Below, in pieces: positions 32,605-40,254 of a stretch of DNA of 64,000 bases; within the stretch, counting starts at the first letter, position 1, and every line of letters starts with the position of its first letter. Both the position numbers and the translations under genes were made by a program. The notes beneath the pieces are model-generated. The model did not search any database. It saw only the letters and a program-made list of their open reading frames with translations, and was not told where the DNA came from. The stretch comes from a bacterium (lineage in GTDB: Bacteria; Patescibacteria; CPR2; UBA1875; JAJYID01): assembly GCA_030647205.1 (NCBI GenBank), contig JAUSJO010000006.1:1-64000 (forward strand), written 5' to 3'.

Positions 32605-33546
32605 TTGGCTGAAAGTCTCATAAAAAAATATGATGTCTATGGTCCTGTTAACACGCATGATGAGGCCGTCTTTTCGAAATATACTTTCAAAAAAATTGGA
32701 GCAGGCGATAAAGTAGAGCTTCACTACGGTGTAACGACCGTTCCGCCGACTAAATATCTCTTTCCGGTGAGGGAAGACATTCTTTATTTCAAAAATAATA
32801 AGGAAGTTTTTAAAGACAGTGAAAATCAAAAACCAAGAATCCTCTTTGGGCTTAACTTAGCCGATCTTGAAGGTATCGACAGGCTTGACAAAGAGTTTTC
32901 AGGTCCGATCCAAGACGAGGTTTATGCAAAAAACCATGAAAATACCTACCTTTTTAGCATCGACCACTTTGACCCGGAACCTGAAACCTCATACGACCTT
33001 CACTTCAAAAAGAAAGACGACAGATATGAAGTTACCACAGGTTCTGCCTTCGGAAGAGAGATAGTTGCAGGAAATCCGCTTTTTAGAGAAACAAAGAAAG
33101 AGAGTCTCAAAACTTTCGAACCAAAGAAGAGCCCTATTCACAACCTCGATCTTTATAAAATTATTGAAAAGTCAAAAGATGATCCTATCTGGGATAAACT
33201 GACCGAAACTTGTTTTGGTTGTGGTATCTGCACCTATGTCTGTCCGGTTTGCTATTGCTTTGAAACAGAGGACAAAGTGAAAGTTGAAGGAATAAAAAAA
33301 TGCGAAGGTTGCCGCAAACGCCGTTGGGACTCCTGCATGCTTGCCGACTTTGCCTCAATATCAAGCCATGATTTCAGGCCTGAGCTTCGAGATAGAATCT
33401 ATAATTGGTATCACCATAAATTCGTAAGAACACCGAAAGAGCATGGTTTTGTAGGCTGTATCGACTGCGGAAGATGCATTGTCTACTGCCCGGCAAGGAT
33501 TAACTTCCACGAAACGCTTACTTATTTAATAAAAAAATACTCATGA
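32605..33546 (+). CDS. hydB: Group 3b [NiFe] hydrogenase, HydB (iron-sulfur) subunit
   Basis: The beta subunit passes electrons between the NiFe heterodimer and the flavin subunit. It has two 4Fe-4S motifs near the C-terminus: CFGCGICTYVCPVCYC and CIDCGRCIVYCPA. From TTG at 32605 the protein has 313 residues, but the reading frame continues upstream with a family-like N-terminus (YTISENGLRRLAESL). The only good ribosome site, at 32561-32567, points to an ATT codon at 32572 or ATA at 32581. The true start may thus be non-canonical. First gene of hydBG-orf-hydDA. Confidence 0.9.
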   Translation: MAESLIKKYDVYGPVNTHDEAVFSKYTFKKIGAGDKVELHYGVTTVPPTKYLFPVREDILYFKNNKEVFKDSENQKPRILFGLNLADLEGIDRLDKEFSGPIQDEVYAKNHENTYLFSIDHFDPEPETSYDLHFKKKDDRYEVTTGSAFGREIVAGNPLFRETKKESLKTFEPKKSPIHNLDLYKIIEKSKDDPIWDKLTETCFGCGICTYVCPVCYCFETEDKVKVEGIKKCEGCRKRRWDSCMLADFASISSHDFRPELRDRIYNWYHHKFVRTPKEHGFVGCIDCGRCIVYCPARINFHETLTYLIKKYS

Positions 33547-33555
33547 AAATACATT

Positions 33556-33624
33556 TGTCATTCCGGACTCGATCCGGAATCTATATCAATAAAATCTGGA
33601 TCCTGAATCAAGTTCAGGATGACA
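33556..33624. repeat. TGTCAT/ATGACA palindromic repeat inside the hydrogenase operon
   Basis: Begins TGTCATTCCGGACTCGATCC and ends CAGGATGACA. It occupies most of the hydB-hydG gap and is nearly the same as copy 1 at 5111-5178. Confidence 0.85.
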
Positions 33625-33634
33625 GCGGGGTAAG

Positions 33635-34453
33635 ATGAAAAACTGTAAAACATGTGATTTCAAACTTAAAGAAGCAACTGTTGTCAAAGCAGAGAGCCTT
33701 TGCCGCGACATAATATCGCTTCGCATCAAGCTAAACAAAGGAAACCTTGAGTTTATCCCGGGACAGTTTATCATGCTATCACTTTTTGGATATGGCGAGA
33801 TACCTGTCGGCATCACCACCACTCCTGACAAAAAAACATATTTTGAGGTTGCAGTGCGTAGCGTCGGGACAGTGACAAGAGCCATCAACCGGCTGAAAAA
33901 GGGCGACAAAATTGGCGTCAGAGGCCCTTATGGAAACGGTTACGATGTTGAAGAGTTACACGATAAAGACTTAGTAATTATATCCGGCGGACTTGGGATA
34001 GCCCCTTTGAGGTCTTTGATTGAATACGTTGGCGGACATAAGAGAAAATTCAAAAGCCTGCAAATACTTTACGGCGCGAAGAATCCTGATGAGATTTTGT
34101 ATGACCGCGAACTCTTTGCGTGCGATAAGTTTGCCCGCGTCATGCTGACAGTTGATGAGAAAAATGGTCCTTGGGGAGGCCTAACCGGCATTATCACGAC
34201 TCACATTGATAAACTCAGAATAACCCCCGACCTCAAGGTTATCATGTGCGGTCCTCCGATAATGTATAAGTTTGTTATCCCGGAACTTGAAAAGTTCGGC
34301 ATACCCGATGAAGATATCCAAATCCTTTTGGAAAGGCGGATGAAATGCGGCATCGGCAAGTGCCAGCACTGCACATTTGGCGACAAATATGTCTGCCTGG
34401 ACGGACCGGTGTTTAAATATTCGCAAATAAAAGATAATTTGGAAGCAATATAA
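33635..34453 (+). CDS. hydG: Group 3b hydrogenase, HydG (FAD/NAD(P)-binding) subunit
   Basis: The gamma subunit is a ferredoxin:NADP reductase-type flavoprotein of 272 residues. It has the FAD motif GQFIMLSLFGYGE, the pyridine-nucleotide loop ISGGLGIAPLRSLI, KVIMCGPPIMYKFV and a C-terminal [2Fe-2S] site (KCGIGKCQHCTFG ... C). In Pyrococcus sulfhydrogenase, the homologue exchanges electrons with NADP(H). It is coupled by TAATG to the next gene. Confidence 0.95.
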   Translation: MKNCKTCDFKLKEATVVKAESLCRDIISLRIKLNKGNLEFIPGQFIMLSLFGYGEIPVGITTTPDKKTYFEVAVRSVGTVTRAINRLKKGDKIGVRGPYGNGYDVEELHDKDLVIISGGLGIAPLRSLIEYVGGHKRKFKSLQILYGAKNPDEILYDRELFACDKFARVMLTVDEKNGPWGGLTGIITTHIDKLRITPDLKVIMCGPPIMYKFVIPELEKFGIPDEDIQILLERRMKCGIGKCQHCTFGDKYVCLDGPVFKYSQIKDNLEAI

Positions 34454-34920
34454 TGGCAAATCTAGAGCAGCTGAGAAGTATGCTTCTTCAAAAAAACCAA
34501 ACTGTTACCGAGATAGAAATGACAAGTGGCAACTATGATACTGACGGGAAGTTAATTGAAAACGAGGTGCCAACACTGACAACAGATTTTTGCGAGATAG
34601 GAGCCTATAACAACACTTGCTATTTTACGTTCATTCTCGATTCCTGTTCATTCTCACAGAAGCTCTTAGAGCAGATAAAAGATTATGATAAGATGCATAT
34701 ATACGGTTTCAAAAATTTTCTAACAGACTTATACCCTAAAAGATGTTTTTCATATAAAAAATTTGATGAAGAAATCAAAAAAGATGATTATGTTCAGATT
34801 CAATTCAATTTTGAAAACATCGGACCAAAGGACATATTAGATAAATATCTTAGCTTGAAATCTATTTTTGTAAGTACCGATGCCACAGTAATTAACCAAA
34901 TAACACACAAATTCAAATGA
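34453..34920 (+). CDS. Extra gene within the hydrogenase operon, unknown
   Basis: A 155-residue soluble protein, not recognised. It overlaps hydG by 1 base (TAATG) and hydD by 4 bases (ATGA), so it is translated with the hydrogenase subunits. It contains four Cys (CEIGAYNNTCYF, DSCSF, KRCF), without an iron-sulfur spacing, and an alternating beta-strand pattern. A recently inserted gene is possible but the tight coupling argues for a working part or assembly factor of this hydrogenase. Confidence 0.72.
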   Translation: MANLEQLRSMLLQKNQTVTEIEMTSGNYDTDGKLIENEVPTLTTDFCEIGAYNNTCYFTFILDSCSFSQKLLEQIKDYDKMHIYGFKNFLTDLYPKRCFSYKKFDEEIKKDDYVQIQFNFENIGPKDILDKYLSLKSIFVSTDATVINQITHKFK

Positions 34921-35660
34921 AAAGCCCAAAACCTAAAATAGCAATTTTTGACCTGACCGACTGTGAAGGCTGTGAACTTCAGATGTTAAATCTGAAAGGC
35001 AGGCTTTTGAAACTAGCAGAATTAGTTGACATTCCTATCTGGCGGCTGGCAAAGTCACCGGCAGAGTTCGGCCCTTTTGATATTTCGTTTATAGAAGGCA
35101 CGCCGATGAGCAAAGATGATATCGCGGTTGCCAAAAAAGTACGTGAAAGGTCAAAAAAAGTTGTCGCTCTTGGCGCATGCGCCCACCTCGGCGGAGTACC
35201 TGCAGAACTTGATGAGACAAAACGAGATAAGTTTATGAAGGAGGTTTACGGGGGAAACTATAAAACATCCTCAAAAGCAGCCAAACCCCTTTCCGCATAT
35301 ATACACGTTGACTACTTCATACACGGCTGTCCGATAGACCTCGACGAAGCCGAAAGAGTTATAGTTGATCTTTTGATGGATAAAAACCCTGTCGGACCTT
35401 CCACTCCGGTTTGTCTTGAATGCAAAGAAAAAGAAAATCCTTGCGTGCTTTTAAAGGGCGAGCCGTGCCAAGGACCAATAACCGAGGGCGGATGCAAGGC
35501 CGTTTGCCCATCAAATGGACTTCGTTGCTGGGGATGCCAGGGACATACAAAAAATGCGAATGTTGGGGCGATGGAAAAGAGTTTGGAACGAATCGGCTAT
35601 AAAGATCAGGCCGAAAACATCATGGGAGCATTTACTAAAGAGCGTGGGGAGAAAAAATGA
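34917..35660 (+). CDS. hydD: Group 3b hydrogenase, HydD small subunit
   Basis: The small NiFe-hydrogenase subunit carries the iron-sulfur relay. The 247-residue protein has the proximal-cluster cysteines C16-x2-C19 (CEGCELQML), GACAHLGGVP and HGCPID, and a C-terminal Cys-rich part (CLECKEKENPC, CQGPITEGGCKAVCP, CWGC). It overlaps both neighbours by 4 bp. Group 3b assignment follows from the gene order hydB-G-D-A. Confidence 0.95.
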   Translation: MKSPKPKIAIFDLTDCEGCELQMLNLKGRLLKLAELVDIPIWRLAKSPAEFGPFDISFIEGTPMSKDDIAVAKKVRERSKKVVALGACAHLGGVPAELDETKRDKFMKEVYGGNYKTSSKAAKPLSAYIHVDYFIHGCPIDLDEAERVIVDLLMDKNPVGPSTPVCLECKEKENPCVLLKGEPCQGPITEGGCKAVCPSNGLRCWGCQGHTKNANVGAMEKSLERIGYKDQAENIMGAFTKERGEKK

Positions 35661-36910
35661 AAGATTTACTAGACAAATATATTTGCAGGATTGAAGGTCA
35701 TGGCTATCTCAAGCTCTCATACGAACATGCCAAAGTTCAGCTTGTTGTAGACGAAGGTGAGAGGCTTTTTGAAAAACTTTTAATCGGGCGCCCATACTCT
35801 GATGCGCCGTTTATCACCGCTCGCATTTGCGGTGTCTGCCCCACCGCCCATACTCTTGCCTCCATCTCGGCTTTGGAAAATGCATTCGGCATCAATGTAA
35901 ATAAAGATATAGAGACACTTCGAAAGGTTTTGCTCGCAGGACAAATAATCCAGTCTCACGCGCTTCACATTTTCTTTCTTGCCGCTCCTGACTATATCGG
36001 GCTCGATAATGCCCTCGAACTTGCCGACAAAAAACCGGAAGTTTTTAAGATTGCGCTTTCACTAAAAGAAATTGGGGATGACATAGTCCGAACCATCGGC
36101 GGACGTCAGGTCCACCCGGTCACTCCAACGGTCGGCGGATTTACAAATAAATTTGATAAGAAAGTTTTGCAGGATTTAAGGAAAAGAGTTGAAGGCAACA
36201 TGCACTTTGCCCTTGAAGCGCTGGATCTGGTCGGGAAATTTAAATATCCAAACTTTGAACACGAAACTCAGAACTTTGCCCTTACAAACTGGGGAACTTA
36301 TGCATTTTTGAACGGCAAAATCACCTCAAACAAGGGGCTTAAAACCGATGTTCAAAACTATGAGCTAAACATTAAAGAGAAGGTTCTGGAGTATTCAAGC
36401 GCCAAACATGCCACACATAATAAAGAAAGTTTCATGGTTGGATCTCTATCACGAGTAAATCTGCAAGCCGACAAACTAAATCCAAAAGCAAAGAAAGCAG
36501 TTCATCATTTCAAGGGAATCAGTTTTCCGAGTTCAAATCCTTACCATATCAACCTTGCCCAAGCAGTGGAAACAGTACATTTCATGGAAGAAGTTGTTCA
36601 ATGCCTAGATACTCTCATCAATGGACGCGCGCTGATCCTAAAAAGTCCATATAAAGTAAAAGCATCATCAGCTGCGGGAGCCATCGAGGCGCCTCGCGGA
36701 ACACTCTATCATTATTATGAAATTGACGCTAAAGGTATCATCAAAGACTGCGACATTATCACGCCAACAGTACAAAATCTCGAAGATATAGAGAAAAGTG
36801 CAGAATACATCTTAGAAAACACTAAAGATTTGCCCGAAAAAGAGCGCTATCACCTTCTCGAAATGCTCGTCCGCGCCTATGACCCCTGCATTACCTGCTC
36901 AGTACACTAA
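35657..36910 (+). CDS. hydA: Group 3b hydrogenase, HydA large (NiFe) subunit
   Basis: The catalytic subunit with the NiFe(CN)2CO site. The 417-residue protein has L1 motif RICGVC (C58, C61) and L2 motif DPCITCSVH (C411, C414), so all four metal ligands are present. The protein ends exactly at His417, without the C-terminal peptide that a maturation protease normally removes. This suggests protease-independent maturation, and no such protease gene is present in the hyp cluster. Last gene of the hyd operon, followed by a strong hairpin. Confidence 0.96.
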   Translation: MKDLLDKYICRIEGHGYLKLSYEHAKVQLVVDEGERLFEKLLIGRPYSDAPFITARICGVCPTAHTLASISALENAFGINVNKDIETLRKVLLAGQIIQSHALHIFFLAAPDYIGLDNALELADKKPEVFKIALSLKEIGDDIVRTIGGRQVHPVTPTVGGFTNKFDKKVLQDLRKRVEGNMHFALEALDLVGKFKYPNFEHETQNFALTNWGTYAFLNGKITSNKGLKTDVQNYELNIKEKVLEYSSAKHATHNKESFMVGSLSRVNLQADKLNPKAKKAVHHFKGISFPSSNPYHINLAQAVETVHFMEEVVQCLDTLINGRALILKSPYKVKASSAAGAIEAPRGTLYHYYEIDAKGIIKDCDIITPTVQNLEDIEKSAEYILENTKDLPEKERYHLLEMLVRAYDPCITCSVH

Positions 36911-36913
36911 GAT

Positions 36914-36944
36914 AAAGGACGAGGTCTAATAGACCTCGTCCTTT
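36914..36944. terminator. Bidirectional terminator after hydA
   Basis: AAAGGACGAGGTCT - AAT - AGACCTCGTCCTTT, a perfect 14-bp stem with T-rich ends on both strands, between hydA and the convergent phosphoesterase gene. Confidence 0.9.
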
Positions 36945-36971
36945 GTTATACATAATAATGTTCATGAACCC

Positions 36972-37664
36972 TCAACCTGCATAGGCGGCTAAGTTCTTTG
37001 TCTCGCCATTTGCATAATATGCGGTAAAGTTCACTACATCATAAGCAGAAAGTGGAGCGATGCCAAACACGCTGCCACTATCCATCATGATAAGATTATT
37101 ATTTGGGATCAGTAATGGCGCCATACCTACTGGTGTATGCCCCACAATAAGCCTCTTAGGGAAACTGTAGTTCACAGTTTCACAATAGGCCGCGAGGTCC
37201 GGTATCCAGAGCTTTGTTTCGGCGCTGGTCCTCGCTCTCGGCATAAAGCCTGCGTGTGCATAAAGAGCCTGCTTCGTCTCGAGATGGATAACGGTGTTTT
37301 TATGCAACCATCGTCCCGCTGCAAGCAAAGACTCTTTGGTCCGAAAAGATTCAATAGTAGCAAGACCACCATGTTTCTCAAAGAACCCTTCCTCATATTC
37401 GCAAACGCTCTCGATACCAAGATAATCAAAAAGCATGTCTTCATGATTGCCTCTTACTATAAATACCCGGTCCGGCATGGACTCTTTCATCTCCCTGATT
37501 TTTTCGACTACTTCTCGAGACTGCAGTCCCCGATCAATTAAATCGCCAAGAAAGATAATCTTATCTTCTGGGCATATCGGGCCAATAGTCTTTAAGAGGT
37601 CAACAAAATCATCGAAACAACCATGAATATCCCCTATCGAGATCTCTCTCGGCTCCACTCTCAT
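36972..37664 (-). CDS. PPP-family metallophosphoesterase
   Basis: A 230-residue calcineurin-like phosphatase with the metal motifs GDIHGC, GDLIDRG, RGNHED and HAGF, and the later VGHTP. This set matches bacterial serine/threonine phosphatases and ApaH-like diadenosine tetraphosphatases, and the sequence alone does not decide between them. The ATG at 37664 is preceded by AGGGGGG. It has its own TTGACC-17-TATAAT promoter and stands between the hyd and hyp gene groups on the opposite strand. Confidence 0.88.
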   Translation of the reverse strand: MRVEPREISIGDIHGCFDDFVDLLKTIGPICPEDKIIFLGDLIDRGLQSREVVEKIREMKESMPDRVFIVRGNHEDMLFDYLGIESVCEYEEGFFEKHGGLATIESFRTKESLLAAGRWLHKNTVIHLETKQALYAHAGFMPRARTSAETKLWIPDLAAYCETVNYSFPKRLIVGHTPVGMAPLLIPNNNLIMMDSGSVFGIAPLSAYDVVNFTAYYANGETKNLAAYAG

Positions 37665-37709
37665 CACCCCCCTGATGTATATAATTTAACAAGGAACTTA
37701 CGGACAACC

Positions 37710-37738
37710 ATTATAGAAGATAACTACAAATAGGTCAA
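37710..37738 (-). promoter_or_regulatory. Promoter of the metallophosphoesterase gene
   Basis: TTGACC (37738-37733), 17-bp spacer, TATAAT (37715-37710). The leader contains TTCCTTG about 15 bases downstream, a partial match to the CCTTG leader motif. Confidence 0.8.
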
Positions 37739-37785
37739 CTTAATAAGCCCTCCTCATTTAGCATAATCTAATGTAATATTGGGAC

Positions 37786-38001
37786 ATGTGTTTAGCGTTT
37801 CCGGGCAAGATTTTAAAGATTCAAGGCGACAAGTCAGTCGTTGATTTTGATGGCGTAGAAAAAGAAGTTAACATTTCCTTGATTAAGGGCGCAAAAGTTG
37901 ATGAATATGTCATGGTTCATGCCGGTTTTGCCATCCAGATAATGGGCAAAAAGGACGCTCTGGAAGTTTTCAAGCTCTATAAAGAAGCTGAGGGAAAATG
38001 A
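37786..38001 (+). CDS. hypC: Hydrogenase maturation chaperone HypC (first copy)
   Basis: HypC brings the Fe(CN)2CO unit together with HypD and delivers it to the large subunit. The 71-residue OB-fold protein starts MCLAFPGKI, with the essential Cys2. Its stop overlaps the hypD start by 4 bp. A TAATAT lies 6 nt upstream of the ATG, so the transcript may be leaderless. A second HypC is encoded at 41.4 kb. Confidence 0.94.
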   Translation: MCLAFPGKILKIQGDKSVVDFDGVEKEVNISLIKGAKVDEYVMVHAGFAIQIMGKKDALEVFKLYKEAEGK

Positions 38002-39032
38002 GTGAACAAGAAGTTCTAAAAGACATACACACCCTCGCCAAGAAGATTGGCCGAAATGTGAACCTGATGGAAGTTTGCGGTACTCATACCCAAGCTGTAG
38101 CCAGAGCAGGGCTAAAGTCACTTTTGCCAAAAAATGTTCATCTGACTACCGGCCCCGGCTGTCCGGTCTGTGTCACAGCTCAAGAAGATATAGACGCTAT
38201 CGTTTCTCTAGCTCTCGCCGGCATTCCCGTAGCCACTTATGGGGATATGATGAGAGTTCCGGGAAGCTTTGGCAGTCTAGATCAAGCTCGGGAAAAGGGC
38301 GCCCAAGTGTTTGATATCTATTCAACAGAAGAAGCACTTGAAATCCAAAAGGAATATCCTGACTTAGTATTCTTTGGTCTTGGTTTTGAAACAACCGCCC
38401 CCATGAGCGCTTTTGCTATCCAAAAGGGATTAGTTATCTATCCTACCCACAAACTTTTTCTGCCCGCCATGAAAGCCTTGCTTGAAATCGGCGAACTGAA
38501 AATAGACGGCTACATCTGCCCCGGACATGTTTCAGCAATTATCGGCTCTAAACCCTATGAAGAAATGAGAGTACCACAAGTGATTACCGGCTTTCAACCT
38601 GACGACATTTTGGTCGCTATCTATATGCTGCTCAAGCAACTAGCTGAAGATCGAGCCGATGTAGAAAACGAATATGTCCGCCTTGTTAAAGAAGGTGGAA
38701 ATCCGGAAGCTTTGAACCAAATATTCGAGGTTTTCGAAGAGTCAGATGGAAACTGGCGGGGATTTGGTACCATTCCCGGTTCGGGGCTTAAAATAAAAGA
38801 AAAATATAAAGCCTTTGATGCTAGACTTAAGTATAAAGATATATTAGATAGAGTTGACTTTTCAAAGTCTCGGAAACCGACCGCTTGCAAATGCGGAGAG
38901 ATTATAAGGGGGCTAAAAAGTCCAACAGATTGCCCGGTATTTAAGAAAGGTTGCACGCCTGACAAACCTATCGGTCCATGCATGGTTTCGGTCGAGGGTG
39001 CTTGCAACGTGGAGTATCGATATGGTAAATGA
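37998..39032 (+). CDS. hypD: Hydrogenase maturation factor HypD
   Basis: Scaffold for assembling Fe(CN)2CO. The 344-residue protein has the family cysteine motifs CGTHTQAVARAG, GPGCPVCVT, TYGDMMRVPGS and the C-terminal 4Fe-4S region CKCGEIIRG ... CPVFKKGC ... GPCMVSVEGAC. It overlaps hypC by 4 bp and hypE by 11 bp. Confidence 0.97.
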   Translation: MSEQEVLKDIHTLAKKIGRNVNLMEVCGTHTQAVARAGLKSLLPKNVHLTTGPGCPVCVTAQEDIDAIVSLALAGIPVATYGDMMRVPGSFGSLDQAREKGAQVFDIYSTEEALEIQKEYPDLVFFGLGFETTAPMSAFAIQKGLVIYPTHKLFLPAMKALLEIGELKIDGYICPGHVSAIIGSKPYEEMRVPQVITGFQPDDILVAIYMLLKQLAEDRADVENEYVRLVKEGGNPEALNQIFEVFEESDGNWRGFGTIPGSGLKIKEKYKAFDARLKYKDILDRVDFSKSRKPTACKCGEIIRGLKSPTDCPVFKKGCTPDKPIGPCMVSVEGACNVEYRYGK

Positions 39033-40035
39033 CGAGTCAATAGAACTGGATCACGGCGGTGGCGGATATAAGTCCTGGGAACTGCTTCAGGATATCCGCG
39101 GAGCTTTGAAATCCAGGGGTAAATGGCAAAACTGTGAGGATGATGCCGCCGTTTACGACCTATCCTCTTCTGTCATTCCCGCGAAGGCGGGAATCCATTC
39201 AAAATTGGTTTTTACTAGCGACGCTTTTATAGTTGAGCCAATATTCTTCCCCGGTGGAGATATCGGGAAGATTGCCATGTGCGGAACTATTAACGACCTT
39301 TCCGTCATGGGAGCAAAACCTCTCGGCATTTCCCTGAGTATCGTCATGGAAGAAGGATTTTCAAAAACTGATTTGATGAAGATTATGCGCTCAATAAATA
39401 AAGTTTCTGAAGAATCAGGCGTTCCGGTCGTCACTGGCGACACCAAAGTTATGCAAAAAGGAAAGATCGATAAAATAGAAATCACTACCGCCGGAGTCGG
39501 CCTAGCTGATCGTGTCATCGAGAATAAAGGGATCAAAGCTGGAGATGTGATTATCTCCTCCGGTGACCTTGGTGAACATGCTGTTACCCTCCTTGCCAGC
39601 AGGTTTAACTACAAAACAAAGATAATCAGCGACTCCAAACCTTTGAATAAGGAAATTGAGAAAGTTGGTGAGTATCTAAATGCCTGCAAAGACCCGACCC
39701 GAGGAGGACTCGCCGCCAATATCGTAGAAATGGCCAATAAATCTAGGGTAAAGATTGTTTTAGATGAGAAAACCTTGCCCTACAAGAAAGAAACTGTCGC
39801 TGTCTCTGAACTGCTCGGCATAGATATATTTGCGCTTGCAAGTGAGGGCCGTTTCATCGCTAGCGTTTCCCCAAAAAATGCCGATAAAGTCTTAGAAATT
39901 TTAAAGAAATTTAATAATGAAGCCAAAGTAATCGGCCATGCAGAGGCCGGCTCTGGCGTATACCTCAAAACCAAACTTGGCGCCCTCCGCCCTATCGAGA
40001 TGCCGAAAGGAAAACTAATTCCCAGAATTTGTTAA
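39022..40035 (+). CDS. hypE: Hydrogenase maturation factor HypE
   Basis: HypE dehydrates its C-terminal S-carboxamide to a thiocyanate, the CN donor. The 337-residue PurM-like protein begins MVNDESIELDHGGGG and ends LIPRIC, so the essential C-terminal Cys is present. Residues about 50-60 (SVIPAKAGIHS) are the translation of the palindromic repeat at 39171-39198, inserted in a loop between DDAAVYDL and KLVFTSD. The frame is kept and the catalytic parts look intact. ATG at 39022 overlaps the hypD end. Confidence 0.95.
   Translation: MVNDESIELDHGGGGYKSWELLQDIRGALKSRGKWQNCEDDAAVYDLSSSVIPAKAGIHSKLVFTSDAFIVEPIFFPGGDIGKIAMCGTINDLSVMGAKPLGISLSIVMEEGFSKTDLMKIMRSINKVSEESGVPVVTGDTKVMQKGKIDKIEITTAGVGLADRVIENKGIKAGDVIISSGDLGEHAVTLLASRFNYKTKIISDSKPLNKEIEKVGEYLNACKDPTRGGLAANIVEMANKSRVKIVLDEKTLPYKKETVAVSELLGIDIFALASEGRFIASVSPKNADKVLEILKKFNNEAKVIGHAEAGSGVYLKTKLGALRPIEMPKGKLIPRIC
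39171..39198. repeat. Palindromic repeat inside hypE
   Basis: TGTCATTCCCGCGAAGGCGG and onward: stem ATTCCCGC/GCGGGAAT, same subfamily as in grpE. It is read in frame. Confidence 0.88.
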
Positions 40036-40038
40036 AAC

Positions 40039-40254
40039 ATGAAGAATAAATCAGTCAAAATTATCTATAAAAACTTTCGAGGTGAAGTTACTACTCGTGA
40101 AATTATCCCTGACCATATTCGGTTTGAAGGTACACAGTGGCACAAGGAGCCTCAATGGACACTGCATGCATTTGATATAGAGAAAAAAGCTATACGATAT
40201 TTCGCAATAAAAGATATTCAAGAATGGTTAACAGACAGTACCGACAAGAAATAA
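40039..40254 (+). CDS. Small WYL-like protein
   Basis: A 71-residue protein resembling short stand-alone proteins with a YKNxRGE ... I.PxxI.F..T.WH.EPQW.L.A.D pattern and C-terminal FAIKDIQEW, related to the C-terminal part of WYL-domain proteins. These bind nucleic acid or small ligands, but the function of the short forms is unknown. It follows hypE by 3 bp and its 3' end overlaps the convergent hypF-like gene by 37 bp. Confidence 0.75.
   Translation: MKNKSVKIIYKNFRGEVTTREIIPDHIRFEGTQWHKEPQWTLHAFDIEKKAIRYFAIKDIQEWLTDSTDKK

Noticed and set aside
32512..32829. N-terminal extension of queH up to 32829
   Set aside because: The extension lies antisense to hydB and upstream of the queH promoter; QueH homology begins at the Met at 32511.
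33586..33909. 107-codon minus-strand frame across the hydB-hydG gap
   Set aside because: Lies antisense to hydG and includes the palindromic repeat; no ribosome site or family match.
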